Positions 11,201-19,779 of a stretch of DNA of 64,000 bases are shown one piece after another; the first letter of the stretch is position 1; each line of letters opens with the position of its first letter. The translations under genes and the position numbers were made by a program. Below the pieces are notes generated by a model. It ran no database searches. It was not told where the DNA came from and was given only the letters and a program-made list of their open reading frames with translations. Source of the DNA: Lysinibacillus pakistanensis (GTDB lineage: Bacteria > Bacillota > Bacilli > Bacillales_A > Planococcaceae); NCBI GenBank assembly GCA_001312325.1, contig BBDJ01000002.1:257612-321611 (forward strand), read 5' to 3'.

Positions 11201-11869
11201 ATGGTAGAAAGTGAAACGAAGCAAGAGCTGGATGAATTATTATACTATGTTCTACAACGCGTATACTATCGTTATCCAGAGTTCTTTAAAGAAGGCTATA
11301 ATCCTTCAACATTTGCAGCAATGCCAGCACAGCAAGCATTGGAGCATGCTTTAAAGGAAGTTTTACAAAGCTTACGATTTGATTTCACACAAGAAATGCG
11401 TGTTACGAACTTCCGTTTATCACAATTTATCAGTAAGAAGATGCAATTGCGCTTTAAGGACGAAGTACGTGAATTAAAAGAATTAAACCGTAGCTTCTCG
11501 TTTTTAGGCTTTGAAGCAGCTGAGCCAGATTTACTTGATTTTGAGGGGCCGTTTACTGATAATGCAAAATATTCAAGCGTAAAAACGCACTTCCGTAATG
11601 CTAAAGCATTCTTTGAGAAAAATGAAAAGGTGAAATTAAGTGAGGCGTTAGAGGCCTTAACAAAGCCAGATGCACAAAATTATCTGGATGCTCAGAAAGT
11701 ATCATTAATGACATGGGCCATTTCCTACATTGCTGAGGAAGCGGAGAGATTGCGTCTGCATATTTACCATCAGGCACTTGAGCAAATTGCTACAGAAAGA
11801 CTTGTACTGCAAGAAGAAAGTCGATTGGCTTCTTGGAAAACGATTTACGCGCAATTACAATACGCATGA
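8258..11869 (+). CDS. dynA: Two-headed bacterial dynamin (DynA-like), two frameshifts
   Basis: This is a membrane-remodelling dynamin-family GTPase of about 1200 residues with two fused dynamin modules, as in Bacillus subtilis DynA (YpbR), which acts in membrane fusion and phage or antibiotic stress tolerance. Module 1 has the P-loop GHFSAGKSS near 8410-8437 and DTPGVDS near 8690. Module 2 has GAFSAGKSS near 10160 and DTPGADS near 10633. Long helical, charged stalk regions follow each head. The ATG at 8258 is preceded by AAGGGGA. One base is missing near 8364-8372, just before P-loop 1, and one is extra in the A7 run at 10304-10310. The sulfurtransferase gene follows after 10 bases. Confidence 0.92.
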
Positions 11870-11879
11870 GGTGATTCGT

Positions 11880-12687
11880 ATGGGGAAAGTATTTAAATCA
11901 GTAGAGGAAATTCAATTTGAGGGTGTTCGTTTTGTAGATGCTCGCTTTGATTTACAAGACAATGAAGCAGGAAGAAAAGCATTCGATGAAGGGCATGCGC
12001 CAGGTGCTATTTATATTCACCTTGAGCAGGATTTATCGGATATGGAGTCTGACAATGGCCGTCATCCAATGCCAAACAAAGAAAAGCTATCAGCGTTTTT
12101 CAAGGATTAGGATTAAGCTATGATGATCAGATTATCGTATATGATCAAGGGGCGGCACCATTTGCAGCAAGAGCATGGTGGATGCTAACATACGCTGGTT
12201 TTCCAAATGTAGTCATTGCCAATGGAGGTGCACCAGCCCTTGAGAAAAAGATAGCCTTCACCAAGGATATTATTAAATACCCGCCAACTACAATTGAGTT
12301 TGACTGGCAGGAAGAACGCTATGCGCCACGTGAAGCGGTAAAAGCGATTGTAGATGGAGAGGTAGAGGCAACATTATTGGATGCTCGGGCAGCAGCTCGT
12401 TATCGAGGAGAGGTGGAGCCGTTAGATAAAGTAGCAGGACATATACCAACGGCCAAAAACTTTGACTGGGAGCAATTGAAATCTGAAGGTCAATTGCAGG
12501 CTAATGATACCCTGCGAAGTAAAGTATCACCTGACGAGCATGTTGTGGTCTATTGTGGAAGTGGCGTGACGGCATCGCTTTATATGCTATTCTAGCTGAT
12601 GAAGGCTACGAAAATATTCAATTATATGTTGGAAGCTATAGTGATTGGATTACCCAATATGATATCGAGAAGGGTACAAATGAATAA
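11880..12687 (+). CDS. Sulfurtransferase (tandem rhodanese), two frameshifts
   Basis: This is a thiosulfate/3-mercaptopyruvate-type sulfurtransferase with two rhodanese domains, of which only the second is catalytic. The N-terminal domain has FVDARFDL and HAPGAIY. The C-terminal domain has LLDARAAARYRGE and the active-site loop VVYCGSGVTA near 12550, typical of the mercaptopyruvate branch. ATG 11880 follows GAGGTGA. The frame breaks near 12105 (one base missing, GLSYDD follows) and near 12580 (the last 35 residues are in another frame). Neither break is in a long homopolymer. Length after correction is about 268 residues. Confidence 0.88.
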
Positions 12688-12695
12688 ATGATGGA

Positions 12696-12726
12696 AAAAG
12701 CGCTCACGATGGTGGGCGTTTTTTTT
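12696..12726 (+). terminator. Terminator after sulfurtransferase
   Basis: CGCTCAC pairs with GTGGGCG (one wobble) around a GATG loop, followed by eight T. Confidence 0.8.
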
Positions 12727-12985
12727 ATGTAGTTTTAGGAAAGTTATTCTTTCAACAGGAAGGGGTGTATAGCATAATTTTCTCAGTTACTCAATTACTA
12801 TTGGTGGCTGCACATTTCTTCAAAGAAATTATGCGATACATCTGATTAGACGTGACTTTAATATATAGAAAAAGAGATGTATGACGATGAAAAGTATTAT
12901 TTTTACCTAAATGGGCATTTTGCATAGATCCATTACTCAAGTACACATATAGATAACAAGACAATACCATTAGGAGGCTAAAAGA

Positions 12986-13565
12986 ATGAATAAAAATCTT
13001 CTACTTACGTTAATGAATAAGGTTATAAGGGTGGATCGGGGAGGACCTGAATCACGTATAGGGAAGTTAATGGCTGCTGAAGACGATCATTTTGTATTAT
13101 TAACAGAAAAAGATGGGATTGTTTATTACAAAACACAGCACATTAAAAGCATTACTCTTAACTCAAGAGATGGTATGGAATTTAGTGTTGAAGATCCAGC
13201 CGCAGATTCATACTTACTTGCACCCGATTTTAAAACAGTAGTAAGTAGCCTACGACACCATTGGGTTAAAGTGAATCGTGGTGGTCCAGAAATGTTAGAA
13301 GGAATAATGGATGAAGTTTCGGACGATTATATTACTATCTTTTCAAAAGAAGAAATTATTCGTCTAGCAATGTATCATGTTCGAAATATTAGTTTAGGAA
13401 CAACTAGTGAAAAAAAATGATGCAGAAAAGAAAGAACAAGGAAAGACTAATGAAAATAACAAAAATGAGGCAAATGATGGCGATGAAAGTTCAAATAATA
13501 AGACAGATAATGAAAAGGCAGTGAATAACAGAGGAAGAAATGTGAGGAATAATAGAAGAAGGTAA
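12986..13565 (+). CDS. CotB-like spore coat protein, frameshift
   Basis: This resembles spore coat protein B. Two copies of a beta-rich module are visible (residues about 10-57 and 95-140), each with V-x-R-G-G-P-E at its start and an HI/HV-x-x-I ending. The same RGGPE modules occur in CotB of Bacillus. The annotated-looking stop at 13418-13420 comes from the A8 run at 13410-13417. Removing one base adds a strongly hydrophilic Asn/Lys/Glu/Arg-rich tail of about 48 residues ending in RNNRRR, like the charged tail of CotB. The start has an AGGAGG site. No promoter could be assigned with confidence. Confidence 0.75.
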
Positions 13566-13710
13566 TGATTTTATACAATAAATTATTTATATAAAGTAAT
13601 ATAGTTTTCAATGTTTATTAATTTGGTTGTCACATTTAGTTACCTGATTATTATGAAAGTTTCTGTGTATCCCCATGTTCAGTTAAGGCTATCACACTGA
13701 GCTTGCTGAC

Positions 13711-13760
13711 CTGGTGATTAAGATTGAAAGTAAACGTTTGCTTTCAAGCTTAATCACCAG
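13711..13760. repeat. 50-bp near-perfect palindrome
   Basis: Two 20-base arms (13711-13730 and 13741-13760) are inverted copies with a single mismatch. The ten bases between them contain a further AAACGTTT palindrome. There is no T-tract, so it is not a typical terminator. It lies just beside a transposase remnant and could be a remnant transposon end, a MITE or a cruciform protein-binding site. Confidence 0.8.
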
Positions 13761-13799
13761 GGAAATGGGGACTTTAGTAGTTTTTTCATTGCTCCGTTT

Positions 13800-13990
13800 T
13801 ATTTTCCACGTCATCCTCCCTAATGTCTTTTTAAGCAGTAGTAATGTAGCAGCTTCCACAAGCCTTATCCTTCTTTTGTATCTCTTTTTCCAATTGCTTT
13901 ACACGCTTTTGTACTTCCTTCATTTGGCTATGCTTCAAACCGCAATACTCCGCCACCCCTAGCCCTTTCATCGCAAATGTTTCCATCACG
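13800..13990 (-). pseudogene. Transposase (IS3-type OrfA-like) remnant
   Basis: Read on the minus strand, this encodes VAEYCGLKHSQMKEVQKRV, then QLEKEIQKKDKA and, after a one-base shift, EAATLLLLKK. This is the leucine-zipper/KALAEAA-LL-LKK segment common in helix-turn-helix transposase subunits. The start, the HTH and the rest are missing or degraded. The match is from memory of the family, without a database search. It lies between two coat-like genes and next to the 50-bp palindrome, marking an old insertion. Confidence 0.55.
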
Positions 13991-14152
13991 AATTAAAAAC
14001 TTGTTTTGTTATTCCATTTATCACTATTTTGACAATTGCTCTTTTACGACATCTATCAAACAGAGGGAAATTAGATAAAGGGAACGAAAAAAACAATCGC
14101 TCTACTCATGACAAAGCCATTATTGACATCATGTCCTACTCTTTTTAAAACA

Positions 14153-14194
14153 TACTCAGAAAAAGAGACTTAGAATAATCTACTTTTCTGAGTA
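14153..14194 (-). terminator. Terminator of the coat-like gene on the minus strand
   Basis: TACTCAGAAAA and TTTTCTGAGTA form an 11-base perfect stem just downstream of the minus-strand stop at 14203. The A-rich/T-rich arms could work in both directions. Confidence 0.6.
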
Positions 14195-14202
14195 CATAAA
14201 TC

Positions 14203-14880
14203 TTACACTTGATGAACAGTTTGAATATGAGAAAGGTTAAAATAAATTGAATCAGATTTTCCATTTTGTATCTCAATAATTTGATCTTTCACACTAATTA
14301 CTCTACCTATATGGGAATATTCTTTTCCAAGATTTAATACAACAAGTTGATTTCTGAGTTGGTCAATTTGGGACTCGAATGTATTGTTTAGTGATTGATT
14401 CTTAATAGGCAACAGACTTGAAAACTCATTTTTACTTAGTCCATAAGGAAACTGATCCTTTGAATATGGAATGAGCCATTTCAAATGTTTTGTTAAAATG
14501 AACATTGTTTTGTAAATGGGAGACTCAAATACAAAATAATCATTCATAACAGACGCTATAACCCCATGTAGCGCATGGTTTCTTGTTACCAAAATCTCCA
14601 CATGTACCCCTTTTGCATGTGAAAGTATATTTGTAAGGGTTAGGTCATTATTAGATACTTGAGAAGTAAATATCGGTCTTTCTGAAGGTTCCTGAACGTT
14701 ATCTTCATTGTCATAATCTATTTCTAAAGTTTGAATATGATCGATGGGTAAATAGACAAACATTTTTCCATCATAAATCACAATAATATCACTACTCGAA
14801 TCAATTACTGAACCTTTCAGTATTTTTCCGCCCGAGAGACCAATTACAACAATTTCTTTACTTAGATTTCGCAATAACAT
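14203..14880 (-). CDS. DUF2642/CotB-like protein with three Sm-like repeats
   Basis: This protein of about 225 residues consists of three copies of a short beta module (about residues 5-52, 90-135, 180-224). Each has the pattern hydrophobic-x-G-x-V/I-x-S/D ... I-x-I, ending in H-I-x-T or H-L. The pattern is like the modules in the CotB-like gene at 12986 and in DUF2642 proteins of spore formers. I chose ATG 14880, 9 bases from GAGGTAA, over the TTG two codons upstream. There are no membrane segments. A role in the spore coat is inferred from the module and the nearby coat gene. Confidence 0.65.
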   Translation of the reverse strand: MLLRNLSKEIVVIGLSGGKILKGSVIDSSSDIIVIYDGKMFVYLPIDHIQTLEIDYDNEDNVQEPSERPIFTSQVSNNDLTLTNILSHAKGVHVEILVTRNHALHGVIASVMNDYFVFESPIYKTMFILTKHLKWLIPYSKDQFPYGLSKNEFSSLLPIKNQSLNNTFESQIDQLRNQLVVLNLGKEYSHIGRVISVKDQIIEIQNGKSDSIYFNLSHIQTVHQV

Positions 14881-14974
14881 AATCAAAATTACCTCGCTTT
14901 CTATTCAATACTCAAACTATCACTAAAAACTAACTGAATAAGTTAACCATTAAGCTAACTGAGATGACAAAATG

Positions 14975-15202
14975 TTAACCCCATTTTGGCTTTTCCATAC
15001 TTTTTTTAAATAAAAAAATAAACATCAACATTATTGGTGCAAGGGGGCAATAAGTATCAATAATGTACCTGATGCCTCCTTTACTTACATTTGCGAGACA
15101 TTCAACTTGTAAAAATCTATATTCATAATCGCAACGTACATCATCTTGGTTAGAAATTAGTCCAATGAATATTTTACAATCAACACAACACAACTTATTC
15201 AT
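14975..15202 (-). CDS. Small Cys-rich hypothetical protein (doubtful)
   Basis: A 75-codon frame with an early CCVDC cluster and a hydrophobic patch near the C-terminus. No good ribosome site was found and no family is recognised. It sits in a degraded region, so it may be a fragment or chance. Confidence 0.25.
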   Translation of the reverse strand: MNKLCCVDCKIFIGLISNQDDVRCDYEYRFLQVECLANVSKGGIRYIIDTYCPLAPIMLMFIFLFKKSMEKPKWG

Positions 15203-15279
15203 GTCAAATTGCTTTTATGTCGATATTTTTTGAAGAATTTCATTGTACTAAAAGCGCATCGTAAAATGACATTCATGTT

Positions 15280-15506
15280 CTAGGTGCATTTGTAAACACC
15301 AGGAGGTACCCAGCTGAAAACCTTGTTTCTTATGAATGCATCGATTAAGCCTGGTGTATCTTGCAGATTCGATGCGGCTAATTCTTGAAGCCTGCTTATG
15401 AATCTCACCAAAAACACTAGGTACGTAGCTGATAAATTTATTCCTTAGAGCGCATCGATCAAGTCAGGTACCTCTGAAGCATCTAATCTCTGAAGGGAGT
15501 ATTAGA
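15280..15506 (-). pseudogene. Decayed gene with two tandem protein repeats
   Basis: On the minus strand this region encodes, across at least one frameshift near 15452, two related blocks. They read roughly L-Q-R-L-D-A-S-x-x-P-D-L-I-D-A-L then RNKFISYVPSVFGEIHKQA, and LQELAASNLQDTPGLIDAFI then RNKVFSWVPPGVYKCT, with a stop at 15280-15282. On the plus strand this shows as a diverged direct repeat of roughly 110-120 bp. I do not recognise the family. No intact start is visible. Confidence 0.5.
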
Positions 15507-15589
15507 ATACCCAACAAGATTTATGCATAACTTCTTTCTATAACAAAAATATAGATGATTAAAAAAAATTTAAAAATAGGTGGGAATTT

Positions 15590-16549
15590 ATGACAATCAT
15601 TGATATTGAGCAAAAAGCTTATGAAGAATTGAAATGGTATGCTACTAGAGTATTAAACGCACAACCTAATTCATTTACAAATCCTAGTTTATATAGTTAT
15701 AACATTAATAATGCAGATGCTGTGCCAGATACAGTTAATTTTAAAACTAATCCTAAAATATTGTTAACATCTGTTCAAGTATTATCAAATGATACAAGTA
15801 TACAGCAGTCCCAAACTCTTAAATTTTCACAAAAGTGTACAGAAACTACTACAACAAGTACCACAACAGGATATAGGATTGGCACAAGTATTAAATCTAC
15901 TACTAAAGGTAAAATAAAAGTAGGATTTTTAATGGCTGGAGAGATCGAACAAACTGTAGAAGTATCTTTAACAGGTGAATATAATCATAGTACAACTCAA
16001 ACTACAACAAGTACTCATGAACGATTATGGGAATATACTCAACCTGTACTAGTTCCTGCTAGAAGTAAAGTTATCGCTACATTTTATATTATGGGAGGCC
16101 CTGTTACAGTTCCTATGACCTTATCTGCCAATATTGCTGGAACTGGAGTCTCCCCAAAAGGGAGTCCTTATTCTCTATCCAAAATATATTTTAAAAAACA
16201 AAATTCTTCAGCTGATTCTTCGTTATCAGCTAGGGCATCGGTCCTTTATAATCCAAGTTGGCCTGGGTATTCTCCTGTGTTTACAGGAGTAGGAGAAAAT
16301 TATTCATTAAATGTAGAAGGCGCATCTATTAGCTCAAATACAGTTAGCTTATATTCTTATGTAGAATTCAAAGAATATCCATTATCTACTGATACTGCTG
16401 ATCTTGTTGCTGTGCCAATGAGAGAATATTATTCTACGCCAATTCTTAGAGATGGTACGCCTGCTCTTATGTCGACGGATTCATTTAACCCATATTCAAG
16501 ATTTGCCTCTGTAGATCATAATGCACATTCAATAAGTAACGAGGAGTGA
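15590..16549 (+). CDS. ETX/MTX2-family beta-pore-forming toxin
   Basis: This 319-residue protein resembles the aerolysin-type ETX/MTX2 family (Mtx2/Mtx3 of L. sphaericus, epsilon toxin, and parasporal members such as Cry15/Cry51). The central region is very rich in Ser/Thr (ETTTTSTTTGYRIGTSIKST; later HSTTQTTTSTHERLWEY), with the amphipathic strands expected for the beta-hairpin and barrel, followed by VPARSKV and a beta-sandwich tail. There is no signal peptide, unlike secreted Mtx2/Mtx3, so crystal-type or lysis release is possible. The start is ATG 15590 behind AGGTGGG. The gene is intact, with its own terminator, and is flanked by mobile-element remnants. Target host unknown. Confidence 0.82.
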   Translation: MTIIDIEQKAYEELKWYATRVLNAQPNSFTNPSLYSYNINNADAVPDTVNFKTNPKILLTSVQVLSNDTSIQQSQTLKFSQKCTETTTTSTTTGYRIGTSIKSTTKGKIKVGFLMAGEIEQTVEVSLTGEYNHSTTQTTTSTHERLWEYTQPVLVPARSKVIATFYIMGGPVTVPMTLSANIAGTGVSPKGSPYSLSKIYFKKQNSSADSSLSARASVLYNPSWPGYSPVFTGVGENYSLNVEGASISSNTVSLYSYVEFKEYPLSTDTADLVAVPMREYYSTPILRDGTPALMSTDSFNPYSRFASVDHNAHSISNEE

Positions 16550-16568
16550 ATAATTTATTTATTAAAAC

Positions 16569-16604
16569 AGCCAGATTTCCCTATTGGGAGATTTGGCTAT
16601 TTTT
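16569..16604 (+). terminator. Terminator of the toxin gene
   Basis: A perfect 13-base stem AGCCAGATTTCCC / GGGAGATTTGGCT (with one G-T/A offset) around TATT, followed by ATTTTT. Confidence 0.85.
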
Positions 16605-16631
16605 ATTTATATTAAAGTAGTTTCTTGGCCC

Positions 16632-16918
16632 AAAGCTCCTGGGCGGATGTCCCGGATTTTCATAGGAATGAACAAAAGGATGTTAGCCTAAAATCTTCGC
16701 ATCCTGCGAAAACGGCTAACTGACCTACATCGGTAAAAACGCCACGTCCTGTGCCATTACCGAAATGACCGACATCATGTCGGCCCTCGTGCAGGTCTAG
16801 GCACAATTCAAAATCCTGAAGCTTTGTTTATCTGTAGCGAAAGCAAAGCGGCAGATGTTTTTTTGCGCGAAAGCGTAGCGGCTGCGGCAGCTACAATTAC
16901 ACCAAGGCGAAATTGATT
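16632..16918 (+). repeat. Dispersed structured repeat, copy C (long form)
   Basis: Same ends and order as copies A and B: AAAGCTCC..GGCGGATGTC, then CGGATTTTC, ..GGCACAATTCAAAATCC, and finally ACACCAAGGCGAAATTGAT. Two extra blocks are inserted. One at about 16673-16793 has hairpins (GTTAGCC/GGCTAAC and GACATcATGTC). The other at about 16815-16890 has two AGCGAAAGC.AAGCGGC-like direct repeats that recur in copy D. It lies between the toxin terminator and arsB. Confidence 0.72.
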
Positions 16919-17156
16919 TGCTTTTAACTTCACATAAGTAAATCAAGACTAATTCTTTACAATATACTATTTTAATATTTGGATAATTTAGTATAAAAAT
17001 TAGAGAAAATAGGTGTAAAACCAAGAGAACTTTGATTTTTTACATATTTATATTACGACAGCATCACTAACCTAATGAATGAGAGGTAAGGACCTAATAT
17101 AGACTTACAACGAATTTTTACAGAATTAAATAAAATTTCATGAAGGTGAAATTACT

Positions 17157-18501
17157 ATGCAAATATTAGATATAATAACAGTAATTACATTTTTACTTAC
17201 TCTTGGTTTCATTTTTTGGAGACCAAGAAATATGAATGAAGCTATTCCTGCCTTGGTCGGTGCAATTATTGTAATTCTTTGTGGAAGTGTAACCATGACA
17301 GATCTCTTCACAATTATAAAAACTATCAGTGATGCTGCGATTACCATTATGGCTACAATTGTCATGGCGATTGTATTAGAAAGCTTTGGGTTCTTTAACT
17401 GGGTTGCAGAGCTACTTGCTGAAAAAGCAAATGGATCTGGTATTCGATTATTCTGGTATGTCAATCTCTTATGCTTTCTCATGACACTCTTCGTTAATAA
17501 TGACGGTAGTATTTTAATCGCAATACCGATATTAATTATGTTATTAAACAATATGGGATTAGAAAATCACCAAAAGATTCCATATCTACTTTCCGGAGGA
17601 TTAATTGCAACAGCATCCAGTGCTCCAATCGGGGTAAGTAACATCGTAAATCTAATTGCATTAAAAATTGTCGATATGAGCTTGTATTCACATACTGCGA
17701 TGATGTTTGTTCCTGCAACACTCGGCTTATTACTACTAGTTGGCTTACTGTTTTTATATTTCAAAAAGAATATACCTAAAACTGTTCCTACAAATGTAAC
17801 TGGGATGTCACTTCCTTCCTATCATCCACTTAAACAAATTGCTTTAGGAGATTCGAAGCAAAAGCGTACTAGGTTCATGCTATTCGTCCTTCTATTTGTA
17901 TTTGGCGTTAGGTTGAGTCTGTTCTTCGCATCATTTTTAGGAATTCCAATTTCCGTTATGGCAGTAATTGGATCCCTTGTTCTTTTAGGATGGAGATGGG
18001 CTTATTTGAAAATACCTCCAGGTGATATGCTGAAAAAAAACACCCTGGTATATTATCGTTTTTGCATTTGGTATGTATGTCATTATCTATGGTCTCAATA
18101 ATATTGGCTTAACGGAAATGTTAATTAAATTTATGCGTCCGCTGGTTTCCGAAAACCTACTCAATACAAGTGTCTTAATGGGTGTTCTACTCTCAGTACT
18201 ATCCAATATTTTCAATAACCATCCAGCGCTTATGGTTGGAACTATTACGTTAACCAATATGGGGCTTGACCCTATTTCCCTGAAAGTCGCTTATTTGGCA
18301 AATATTATCGGAAGTGATATAGGTGCACTGTTACTTCCTATGGGTACCCTTGCAACGCTAATGTGGATGCACATCATAAGGAAAGGTAAGGTAAAAATTA
18401 CATTGCGGGAATACATTAAAGTTACTATCATCGTTATTCCACCCACAGTCATCTTTACGTTAGTCATTTTATATTATTGGGTAACATGGCTCTTTTATTA
18501 A
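17157..18501 (+). CDS. ArsB-type arsenical/anion permease, frameshift
   Basis: This integral membrane transporter of about 447 residues with many hydrophobic helices is of the ArsB/NhaD (ion transporter) superfamily. Landmarks are FVNNDGSILIAIPI and NNHPALMVGT, the paired Asn-containing half-helices of the family, and a long hydrophobic second half. An A8 run at 18032-18039 breaks the frame; removing one base joins LKK to TPWYII. No arsR or arsC gene is adjacent, so arsenite export is only the family-based guess. ATG 17157 follows AAGGTGA. Confidence 0.8.
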
Positions 18502-19262
18502 TGAGACCTAGATTTATTATTGATTATCCGAGAAAATTGTTCTAACATAATTACAGTTTATTTATTAATAATTTAAAGATAAATCAGTTATTAATTGAGA
18601 GAAATAACCATTTTAATTTGTAAACCAACGAGTACTTTAGAATCAGCTTTTAAAGCTTTTACAATTGTAGTAAAAAGGTGACTTTTTAATCATGCATTAG
18701 GTGCTGTGAGAGTCTGCGGTTTTTGTAGACTCTCTTCTACAGGGCTTCAACTCACTCTATACCATAGACTGCTGTCTTTTTTAGGGTAAAGATTTTTTTA
18801 TTTCAGTTAGTTATCTTCATTAAATTATTTTTAAGAAGATGTTCTCAAAATACCATGATTTGTTACCCAGGTATAACAATACAAATGAGGAAAAGATGCT
18901 TTCACAAGTTCTTACAAAATCTTTAAGGATTTTTATGAAGACTTTAATCAACTTACACATTCTTATCCACACGCTTGCCTAGCTTTTATTAGCCCCCTTC
19001 AGCCCCACTTAGCCCCAAGAAAGCTTTATATGCAATATTCTGCATTATACAAAACTGGAGCTATATTCTAAAACATTGATACATCAACGGTTCATTCGTC
19101 TTCTATGTTCACTTTGCACCCATTCCATATTATCTAAAATTCTATTAAAAATGCAGTTAATTAACTATGAATATCGAAGAAAAAAACATAATGTTTGAAA
19201 AATATTTTTTTTGAAAGCCAAATTCCATCTATGCAGGTCTAATAGATAGAGGGGGTGAGCAA
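18502..19262. other. Long intergenic region
   Basis: No credible gene was found. It holds a short stem GAGAGTCT/AGACTCTC (18708-18734) without a good T-tract, a run of C-rich TTAGCCCC-like motifs, and one copy of a diverged repeat (18969-19139) shared with 44838-44986. The last 60 bases lead into the sigma-factor gene. Confidence 0.6.
18969..19139. repeat. Diverged intergenic repeat, copy 1
   Basis: Shares an ordered set of blocks with 44838-44986: ACACGCT(T/C)GCCTAG(C)TTTT, TTAGCCCC, AAAC(A/C)TTGATACAT, CACTTTGCACCC and TATTATCTAAA. The spacing between blocks is conserved to within about 30 bases. It codes for nothing intact in either copy. Confidence 0.55.
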
Positions 19263-19777
19263 GTGCAGGAAATTCTTATACAACGAGCGAAAAAGGGCGA
19301 TGCTGAGGCGTTCGCACAGCTATTTTCACAGTTTGAAATGGATTTATATAAAATGGCCTATGTATACGTGGGCAATGAGGTAGATGCACTGGATGTCGTG
19401 CAGGAGGTAGCTTACCGAAGTTTTAAATACATACATTCTTTGCAAAGTTCGTTTCATATAAAAACTTGGTTGATAAGGATTGCTATTAATTGTGCAACAG
19501 ATTTACTAAAAAAAACGGGGACAATTCCTGCCATATGAAATGGAGGAACTAGAGCAAGGTGAAGAGCCGCATGAGGAGCTTCCTCAAAAATGGGTGATGG
19601 AGGATATCATAACAAGGCTTTCAAAAGAGGAAAAAGACGTGATATTACTTCGATTTTACAATGATTATACATTACTTCAAGTATCGCAGGCTTTGCAGCT
19701 AAAATTAGGAACTACAAAAACAATCTTGTATCGTGCATTAAAAAAAACTAAAACAAGCGCTAGAACAGGAGGGGTAA
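19263..19777 (+). CDS. ECF-type RNA polymerase sigma factor, two frameshifts
   Basis: This small sigma-70 family factor of about 170 residues has a region 2 (residues about 10-80: LFSQFEMDLYKMAYVYVG, then DALDVVQEVAYRSF) and a region 4 with LSKEEKDVILLRFYNDYT and an HTH. The GTG start follows a GGGGGTGAG site. An A8 run at 19509-19516 separates the two regions. A second A8 near 19740-19747 hides the real stop: removing one base gives ALKKLKQALEQEG and TAA at 19775-19777. Without that correction the frame runs falsely into the next gene. It is probably held inactive by the downstream membrane protein. Confidence 0.87.
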
Positions 19778-19779
19778 GA

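Noticed and set aside
13714..13962. 82-codon plus-strand frame
   Set aside because: It runs through the palindrome and antisense to a transposase remnant, without a ribosome site.
12986..18501. Prophage or integrative element
   Set aside because: No integrase, phage structural genes or clear attachment repeats were found; only transposase debris and repeats.
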